Source of the DNA: CAWUKV01 sp963923025
Lineage (GTDB): Bacteria; Cyanobacteriota; Cyanobacteriia; Phormidesmidales; Phormidesmidaceae
DNA: 29,164 nucleotides
Direction: 5' to 3'
NCBI GenBank assembly: GCA_963923025.1
Contig: CAWUKV010000040.1
Span: 1 to 29,164 of the forward strand
The position numbers and the translations under genes were made by a program. Under the pieces are notes generated by a model. The model was not told where the DNA came from, searched no databases, and saw nothing but the letters and a program-made list of their open reading frames with translations. This document shows, in pieces, positions 24,160 to 29,164 of this stretch (the first letter of the stretch is position 1; each line of letters starts with the position of its first letter).

Positions 24160-25452
24160 ATGCTGGCCCAACCTAGGCTGTCGTCACCTTCATCAGCAAC
24201 ATCTTCGGCGATTTCACCTGTCACAACCCATAAACGGTCTACCTTTGGAGTGATAGAGGCCGCTTTTGCAGTATACGCACTGCTATTTTTTACCGGGGGC
24301 ATGGAGACCGTCCTGGGCAGTCCTACGCTGTTCTCGCTGATGCGTTATTCGATCTTAGGCGGTAGCGGTTTACTCGTCGCGATTCGGTGGCAGCGGAGTC
24401 TGGCTGTAATGCAGAAAGGTTGGCTAATGTGGGCATTGCTGCTGCTCATGTGCTTTTCCCTTTTTTGGTCGCTTTACCCCGAGGCCAGCTACCTCAGCAT
24501 TAAAGGGCAAATTGTTCCCTATACGTTTTTCTGTGTGTATTTCGCTTCTCGGTTTAACATGCGCCAGCAGCTGCGGTTGATGGCTGTGGCCTTAGCCATT
24601 GTAGCGGGGCTATCACTGTTTTATGCCTTGGCGATTCCTTCGGTGGGGGTTCACGTTAGCCCCATTAATGGAGAAGTCGCTTGGCAGGGCATCTACGCGG
24701 AGAAGAACGCATTTTCTGGGATGGGAACCATCACACTACTGGTGTATTTTGTTCTGAGCTTGCACAACCGCATTCGGATAGAGAAGCGGATTGCTCGAAT
24801 TGGTGTGGCCGCGACCATTGGCCTGATTCTGCTGTCTGCCTCGAAGACGGGACTGATTGTATTTTTGGTGCTGCTGGGCTGCATTTTGGCGTTTAACCGC
24901 TACCGCTGGCAGGGCAAGCGAACAGTATTTATCTCGGATATTCTGATTTTCTTACTGCTGTTTGGGGTGGGTTTCATTATTGTCTACTGGTACGACATTA
25001 CTGCAGTGTTGGGTAAAGATCCCACGATGTCCAGTCGAACAACCATCTGGGCCGGTACGATGGAGAAAATTTGGCTGCGTCCCTGGTTGGGCTACGGCTT
25101 AGAAGCATTTTGGCAGGATGGCAACCCGATGGCTGAGGACGTGGGGCGTGTCATTCACCGTAACTTTGTTCCCGCCCATGCTCATAATGGTGTAGTCGAT
25201 ATCTGGCTCGACATTGGCATTGTTGGTCTGATTGTTTTCTTTCTGGGGTACATCAGTACAGCAATTTTGGCCTTTAAACGAGCCTACCGAGCCAACCAGC
25301 CGGAAGATTTTTGGCCGCTAGCGATGGTTTTGCTCATGTTCTTCTACAACATTACTGAAACCTGGTCTTTTAAGCAGGGAAATTTTTTCTGGGTGATCTA
25401 CACGATTACGTTTTTGTCGGTGCGGGTTTGGCCTCGGCAGTCTAGTACATGA
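24160..25452 (+). CDS. O-antigen ligase/polymerase family protein (Wzy_C/WaaL)
   Basis: A 430-residue polytopic membrane protein of the O-antigen ligase superfamily, with about eleven hydrophobic helices. The family hallmark is in the large outer loop and the following helix: PWLGYGLEAFW, then PAHAHNGVVDIWLDIGIVGL (H-x-H-N pattern), preceded by SSRTTIWAGTMEKIW. LSASKTGLIVFLVLLG is also typical. Such proteins polymerise or transfer lipid-linked glycans on the outer face of the membrane, fitting the flippase and GT-C neighbours. Ligase and polymerase roles cannot be told apart from sequence. The ATG follows an AT-rich stretch with no Shine-Dalgarno site. Confidence 0.9.
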   Translation: MLAQPRLSSPSSATSSAISPVTTHKRSTFGVIEAAFAVYALLFFTGGMETVLGSPTLFSLMRYSILGGSGLLVAIRWQRSLAVMQKGWLMWALLLLMCFSLFWSLYPEASYLSIKGQIVPYTFFCVYFASRFNMRQQLRLMAVALAIVAGLSLFYALAIPSVGVHVSPINGEVAWQGIYAEKNAFSGMGTITLLVYFVLSLHNRIRIEKRIARIGVAATIGLILLSASKTGLIVFLVLLGCILAFNRYRWQGKRTVFISDILIFLLLFGVGFIIVYWYDITAVLGKDPTMSSRTTIWAGTMEKIWLRPWLGYGLEAFWQDGNPMAEDVGRVIHRNFVPAHAHNGVVDIWLDIGIVGLIVFFLGYISTAILAFKRAYRANQPEDFWPLAMVLLMFFYNITETWSFKQGNFFWVIYTITFLSVRVWPRQSST

Positions 25453-25577
25453 GCTTAGGCTACCGAGGTGCTTTATCTATCTAACGATGAGTTAAAAACG
25501 CGTTAGTCGGTATCAGTCACAGGGAACGTTAAAGGCTAAATACGTTTCGCTATTAATATTGACCCCCCGTCTCGACC

Positions 25578-26150
25578 ATGTCTTCTGACCTTCGTCCGTT
25601 AGCCCCCTTCACTGCCCTACTCACGCGCGACCAGTACGCAACCTGTCGGATCGTACTGCCCGACGAGCCTAAGCCCCTAGCCGCCATTCGTCTGGGTGAG
25701 CGGTACTACAGCTTTTTTCGGACGGTTAACCGGGCCGAGTCGGCCCTGTCGCTGGTGACGAAGCTGTGTTACAACAACAACTGCGTTGTATTAGTCAAAA
25801 TTGCGCAAGGATACAGCGTTTGGGTAGAGGAACCGGATGCGTTTCCCCACAGCTTTTCTAAACTGATGGACTACCGGCCTGAGCCTGCCTTTTCCCATTT
25901 GTTGGTTGAGAAGACGCAGTTTCAGTCGCGTAGCCTCAATGTACCGGATCTAGATAAAACCATCCCTGGTATTGAATTTCAGCGACGGTACTATAGTATT
26001 TTTCGCCGTGAGTCTTCTGCAGAAGCCGTCATTCAAATTATTGCCCAGCTGGCTGGGCGAAACGATGAGTCAGTGCTGCTGTCAACCCCACAGGCTTGGA
26101 CAATTTGCATTGCCGAACCGGAAGCCGTAACGGCGTTAATGGCGGTCTAG
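25578..26150 (+). CDS. hypothetical protein with an internal tandem duplication
   Basis: A 190-residue soluble protein of no family I can name. Two colinear 47-residue units, residues 42-88 (RYYSFFRTVNRAESALSLV to WVEEPDA) and 137-183 (RYYSIFRRESSAEAVIQII to CIAEPEA), align without gaps; I count 16 identities (34%). Each has the pattern RYYSxFR, a helix, a strand, and a closing E-P-[DE]-A, suggesting two copies of a small alpha/beta domain 95 residues apart. There is no signal peptide, membrane segment or obvious catalytic motif. No Shine-Dalgarno site precedes the ATG. Its stop is only 2 nt from the stop of the convergent gene. A binding or scaffold role is possible but unsupported. Confidence 0.7.
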   Translation: MSSDLRPLAPFTALLTRDQYATCRIVLPDEPKPLAAIRLGERYYSFFRTVNRAESALSLVTKLCYNNNCVVLVKIAQGYSVWVEEPDAFPHSFSKLMDYRPEPAFSHLLVEKTQFQSRSLNVPDLDKTIPGIEFQRRYYSIFRRESSAEAVIQIIAQLAGRNDESVLLSTPQAWTICIAEPEAVTALMAV

Positions 26151-26152
26151 GT

Positions 26153-26806
26153 CTAGAAAAGACGTTGTAACCAACGCCGTAGCCCCCTTTGTGACGGTTC
26201 TGCTAACTGAGCAGCGCTTGGCACTGTGGGGGACAATTGGGCCGGTGCCAACGACTGGGGCATACGCTGTGGGGAAATATGCGGTACGTTTGCCTGTTCA
26301 TAGGCACTGACTTGAGCAATGGCAGCTAGATGAAGTGGAATATCGTCGAATCTGTGTTCACTGTTGAGATCGCCCAGTCCCGCCAATGCCCAGTGCAGCT
26401 GCTCAATGAGGCTATGGGTAGCCAGCAGATGTTGGGCTGCTAATCGCTCTCGTACATCCAACAAAGCCCGTGCTGTTTGCTCAACGCTGACAGCATACTG
26501 ATGAGATGCCGTCGCTGGAATACCGCCAGTTTGCTTAAGCATTTGGTTAATCAGGGCAATGTCGTTGTCGTGGTTGCACAGCAGGCAGTGGGGACCGACT
26601 GGAGCCAGTCCTTGGCGGACCCGAGGCTGATTTACAGCGGCGTCCCAAAGACCCACAATGTAGCCGAGCAGGTGCAACGGGTCGTAACTCCCATCTAGCT
26701 GGCTACTGCCCAGGACGGCGTAGGTTTTGTCTTTGGGCAGTAGAATCGAGATCGCATATCCTGATGGACGCGTTACAACCGATAAATAGGATTTGAAAAC
26801 CGACAT
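26153..26806 (-). CDS. hypothetical protein (about 217 aa)
   Basis: I do not recognise this family. The frame stays open to an ATG at 26938, but the added 44 residues are extremely basic and look non-coding (RGIRSRLSWL, VEKKRYRKKSA), and a perfect TTGACA box (26955-26950) lies just upstream of them. I therefore prefer the ATG at 26806, giving MSVFKSYLSVVTRPSGYAIS. The body is mixed alpha/beta with a CLLCNHDND stretch, a helical middle (VEQTARALLDVRERLAAQHL, HSLIEQLHWALAGLGDL), then a Pro/Gln/Ser-rich linker and a basic tail (GLRRWLQRLF). No Shine-Dalgarno site is clear for either start. It converges on the duplicated-domain gene with a 2-nt gap, leaving no room for separate terminators. Confidence 0.6.
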   Translation of the reverse strand: MSVFKSYLSVVTRPSGYAISILLPKDKTYAVLGSSQLDGSYDPLHLLGYIVGLWDAAVNQPRVRQGLAPVGPHCLLCNHDNDIALINQMLKQTGGIPATASHQYAVSVEQTARALLDVRERLAAQHLLATHSLIEQLHWALAGLGDLNSEHRFDDIPLHLAAIAQVSAYEQANVPHISPQRMPQSLAPAQLSPTVPSAAQLAEPSQRGLRRWLQRLF

Positions 26807-26983
26807 AGCGTTCTGAGGGCGGCGGTGCGATCGCGCCGATGTGTCCGCTGATTTCTTTCTATACCTTTTCTTTTCAACGCGGGTGCTATTCAACCAGGAC
26901 AATCTTGACCGTATTCCTCTGCGCCAGTGCCATAGCATGCTAAAAACAGTGTCAACCCCCTAACATTGCTAGGAGCCTGGACC

Positions 26984-28276
26984 GTGAGCCGTTTTCTGGT
27001 AGGCACGATACCTGTACTGGGTCATGTATCACCGATGCTGCCAATCGTGGCGCGGTTGGTGCAGCGGGGGCATGAGGTTTGGTGGTACACCGGCAAGCTG
27101 TTTCAAGCTCAGGTCGAGGCCCTTGGCGCTCGCTTTGTGGCAATGGAGCGGGCAATTGACTATTCTGTTGTCGACGAGGTCCCGCCGGAATGGCCATCGC
27201 AGCGGGCAAAGCTAAGTGGGCTGGCCAAGCTGCGCTTTGACCTCAAGCATTTTTTTATTGACCATGCCGTTGACCAAGTCCATGATTACCAAGCAATCTT
27301 GGCGGACTTTCCCGTTGATTTGCTGCTGAGCGATTCATTTTTTCTGGGAGCGGCCTGGATGCACGAAAAGGGCGGCCCGCCCTGGGCTCAGCTGGGAGTT
27401 TCGGTTATGGCCTTTGATGGGGATGGGATTGCACCCTTTGGCCTGGGTTTGCAGCCCAATCAGTCCCGCTTGGGTCAGCTGCGCGATCGCGCGCTCGGCA
27501 CAGTAGTCACAGCGGCACTCAGGGGCATTCGTCAAGACATCAAGCAGGCCCGCCAGTTGCTAGGGCTGCCGGACAATCGACTGGGCTTTTTTGATACGGT
27601 TTCGCCCTATCTCTATCTGGCGGCGACGGTGCCTGGGTTTGAATATCCTCGGCGCAACTTACCCGCGCAGGTTAAGTTTATTGGCCCGCCCCAGTCCCGC
27701 ATCTCGACGATGTTCAAGCGCCCCAACTGGTGGAATGATTTGCAGTCAGACTGTTCGGTCGTTCACGTTACCCAAGGCACCATTTCTACAGAGCCCACAG
27801 ATCTACTACTCCCCACCCTCGAGGCGCTCAAAGATGAAACGGTGCTGATTGTTGCTACCACTGGCAACCAGCCAGTTGAGGTCTTGGGCGACGCACGACT
27901 ACAGGCCAACGTTCGGGCTGCGCAGTTCATTCCCTATGCCGAGCTGCTGCCCCATGTTGATGTGATCGTGACCAACGGCGGCTATAACGGGGTCCAGAAG
28001 GCACTCTCCCATGGCATCCCACTAGTTGCTGCGGGAGAATCTGAGGATAAGCCGGAAGTTTGTGCTCGCATTGCCTGGAGCGGTGTCGGCCTCAATCTCA
28101 AAACCCAGCGGCCCAAGCCCCAGCAAATCCAAGCTGCCGTTCGTGAAATCTTGACCCAGCCCCAGTATCGGCAGCGGGCACGGGCACTTCAAGCTGAAAT
28201 TGGGCAGTATTCGTCAGCAGAACTGGCTACCTGTTATCTAGAGCAACTGATTGAGACGGACGTAGAGGCTAGTTAA
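26984..28276 (+). CDS. glycosyltransferase family 1 (UGT/MGT-like)
   Basis: A GT-B fold glycosyltransferase of about 430 residues, related to MGT/UGT enzymes that glycosylate lipids and small molecules. The N-terminal acceptor domain begins FLVGTIPVLGHVSPMLPIVA, with the conserved G-H-x-x-P. The donor half has VVHVTQGTISTEPTDLLLPT, VRAAQFIPYAELLPHVDVIV and the sugar-nucleotide site TNGGYNGVQKALSHGIPLVA. The frame is open from a TTG at 26966, but GTG at 26984 is chosen because AGGAG sits eight nucleotides before it and the family motif starts directly after. Its stop shares bases with the stop of the convergent ferredoxin gene. The acceptor, possibly a carotenoid, lipid or natural product, is unknown. 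Confidence 0.88.
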   Translation: MSRFLVGTIPVLGHVSPMLPIVARLVQRGHEVWWYTGKLFQAQVEALGARFVAMERAIDYSVVDEVPPEWPSQRAKLSGLAKLRFDLKHFFIDHAVDQVHDYQAILADFPVDLLLSDSFFLGAAWMHEKGGPPWAQLGVSVMAFDGDGIAPFGLGLQPNQSRLGQLRDRALGTVVTAALRGIRQDIKQARQLLGLPDNRLGFFDTVSPYLYLAATVPGFEYPRRNLPAQVKFIGPPQSRISTMFKRPNWWNDLQSDCSVVHVTQGTISTEPTDLLLPTLEALKDETVLIVATTGNQPVEVLGDARLQANVRAAQFIPYAELLPHVDVIVTNGGYNGVQKALSHGIPLVAAGESEDKPEVCARIAWSGVGLNLKTQRPKPQQIQAAVREILTQPQYRQRARALQAEIGQYSSAELATCYLEQLIETDVEAS

Positions 28277-28632
28277 GGGCTGTAATAGGCATGAATACGG
28301 GGGTGCATGAGTCGACGGACGGGCTGGTCTTGCGTTAGATGCTGTTGGACGATGTCGAGAACGTCGGCTTTGGTGGCGACGCGGCAATACCAGATGTTGT
28401 CGGGGGCGACGCGGACCATGGGACCGGAGCCACACTGCCCTAGACAGCCACTACCCGTGACGATGGCGTCTCCGGGTGCTTCGGCCTGCAGGTAGGCTAG
28501 TACTTGGTCCGACTGACTGCGTAGGCAAGTACGGTTCTGGCAGACCTGAATCTGTCGGGCCTCAGTCGGTGGTGCTGGCTCAGCGGGTAGGGACTGAGGT
28601 GAAGCCGGGTCGGGCGTAGGTGCAGAAGACAA
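28273..28632 (-). CDS. thioredoxin-like (2Fe-2S) ferredoxin domain protein
   Basis: A 119-residue protein. About 26 N-terminal residues are a Pro/Ala/Ser-rich tail; the rest is a thioredoxin-like [2Fe-2S] ferredoxin. Cluster ligands are C31 and C36 (VCQNRTC) and C63 and C67 (SGCLGQCGSGP), the standard C-x4-C plus C-x3-C arrangement, with an extra C83. Such proteins carry electrons or assist hydrogenase-like and other redox enzymes; no partner is visible nearby. The start is a TTG with no clear ribosome site; I found no ATG or GTG in frame near the domain start. The stop overlaps that of the convergent GT1 gene within a shared TTAA (28273-28276). Confidence 0.85.
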   Translation of the reverse strand: MSSAPTPDPASPQSLPAEPAPPTEARQIQVCQNRTCLRSQSDQVLAYLQAEAPGDAIVTGSGCLGQCGSGPMVRVAPDNIWYCRVATKADVLDIVQQHLTQDQPVRRLMHPRIHAYYSP

Positions 28633-28691
28633 TGTGGGTGTGGGAAGATTTAGGGCGTCGATTTTTTAGTTATAGCAGTGCTACACACAGC

Positions 28692-28736
28692 AAAACCGGA
28701 CAGGCGCACCCGTGAAGTAGTGTCCGGTCCGGTTTT
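28692..28736. terminator. terminator-like hairpin, probably ending the 2TM-domain gene
   Basis: AAAACCGGA (28692-28700) pairs with TCCGGTTTT (28728-28736). A second GTCCGG at 28722-28727 offers an alternative register with CCGGAC (28696-28701). The loop is long, about 20-27 nt. Both strands end in a U run (TTTTT on plus, TTTT on minus), so it may work in both directions. It lies between the ferredoxin start and the 2TM gene stop. Apart from this hairpin, the roughly 300 bp from 28633 to 28928 show nothing I can identify. Confidence 0.5.
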
Positions 28737-28928
28737 TAAAAGGCACAGCTAGCACCATTTATGGGCTACTGTGATCGAGCTTGTTTTGGGAAACACAACC
28801 AACTGGCTTGCTTCTTCAGAGTCTCACCCTTGCCGACGTCAAGGGAACCGCCAATATGCTGAATTGTTCGCAGTATGGTCAGGTGTCGCCTTCAAAGACA
28901 TTCGAGAAAATAGCTAGAGGGTAGCTGG

Positions 28929-29164
28929 CTACTGGGGACTGAGCATGCGGTTGACGCGGCTGACGAGCTTGCCGACGGAACGCTGCATCAGGCGTTTGCG
29001 CCTCCAGCCTTCAAATTCTTTTTGGTAGCGGTAGCCGTCGCGCTGGTAGGTTTTCCAGGCGTGGAGGGATAGGCCGATGCCCCAAAACAGCAGAATGTAG
29101 AGCGAGAACCCTAGCCCGCCCCCCAACAGGGCGTCGATCAGCATTAGGAAGCCGTTGACGATGC
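28929..29164 (-). CDS. 2TM domain-containing protein (partial, cut by the window edge)
   Basis: An ATG at 29144 gives 71 residues, but the frame remains open to the window end, and the extra codons read IVNGFL directly before MLID. This fits the first helix of the 2TM domain, which normally has a Y-x-x-VN-x-x-L pattern, so the true start is probably beyond 29164. The second helix is FSLYILLFWGIGLSLHAWKT, followed by a basic cytoplasmic tail (GWRRKRLMQRSVGKLVSRV). The 2TM domain is a small two-helix membrane module of unknown role. The 5' end, and any domain before it, cannot be seen. Confidence 0.75.
   Translation of the reverse strand, partial: IVNGFLMLIDALLGGGLGFSLYILLFWGIGLSLHAWKTYQRDGYRYQKEFEGWRRKRLMQRSVGKLVSRVNRMLSPQ

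Noticed and set aside
23533..24171. Open frame of 212 codons on the minus strand under the end of the GT-C gene
   Set aside because: It is antisense to the soluble C-terminal part of a confident membrane glycosyltransferase. It has no family features.
26966..26983. TTG start for the GT1 glycosyltransferase
   Set aside because: It precedes the AGGAG ribosome site itself, which is correctly spaced for the GTG at 26984.
1..29164. tRNA, rRNA, transposase, integrase or prophage genes
   Set aside because: I looked for conserved tRNA arms, rRNA segments, DDE/recombinase motifs and phage structural proteins and saw none. A computed covariance-model search would be the decisive check.

Overview
The window looks like chromosomal DNA from a cyanobacterium. 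The octamer GCGATCGC (HIP1) occurs about thirteen times by eye, far above chance. Several genes belong to families that are typically cyanobacterial: AAA-like (AAA_35) ATPases, a CHASE2 membrane sensor, DUF928, a CBS-CP12 fusion, an OprB-type porin and a thioredoxin-like [2Fe-2S] ferredoxin. A filamentous, non-heterocystous lineage such as the Leptolyngbya/Nodosilinea group is plausible, but that is a guess. No rRNA, tRNA, CRISPR array, transposase or phage gene was seen.

Left part (1-7.6 kb), signalling-like accessory region: a small unknown ORF; a minus-strand AAA-like ATPase with an N-terminal helix-turn-helix of the vWA-MoxR-associated type; a secreted DUF928 protein on the minus strand; then, across a 0.7 kb repeat- and hairpin-rich spacer, a plus-strand protein fusing an AAA-like ATPase to a membrane-bound CHASE2 sensor with no recognisable output domain, followed closely by a TIGR03032 family protein. 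The spacer holds a 16-bp tandem repeat, an imperfect palindrome, a minus-strand terminator-like hairpin with no gene behind it, phased AGTGATA repeats and a perfect 20-bp inverted repeat just before the CHASE2 gene.

Middle left (7.8-11.1 kb): an outer-membrane porin without the usual SLH domain, a small secreted protein of unknown function, and a CBS-CP12 regulator of the Calvin-Benson cycle that lacks the C-terminal cysteine pair of classical CP12.

Middle (11.1-25.5 kb), a surface-glycan locus: a long minus-strand gene run (GT2, Gfo/Idh/MocA oxidoreductase, SDR epimerase, ABC exporter/flippase, GT4, GalE, polysaccharide deacetylase, PIG-L deacetylase) diverges from a plus-strand run (GT4-like, GT-C/PMT-like, O-antigen ligase/polymerase-like). 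A good sigma70-type promoter (TTGACA-17-GATAAG) points into the minus run. Together these could make nucleotide sugars, build a lipid-linked oligosaccharide, deacetylate it, flip it across the membrane and polymerise or ligate it. No priming transferase, Wza or Wzc is visible here.

Right part (25.5-29.2 kb): an unknown protein with an internal duplication, an unknown protein converging on it with a 2-nt gap, a GT1-family glycosyltransferase whose stop overlaps that of a convergent [2Fe-2S] ferredoxin, a terminator-like hairpin, and a 2TM-domain protein cut by the window edge.
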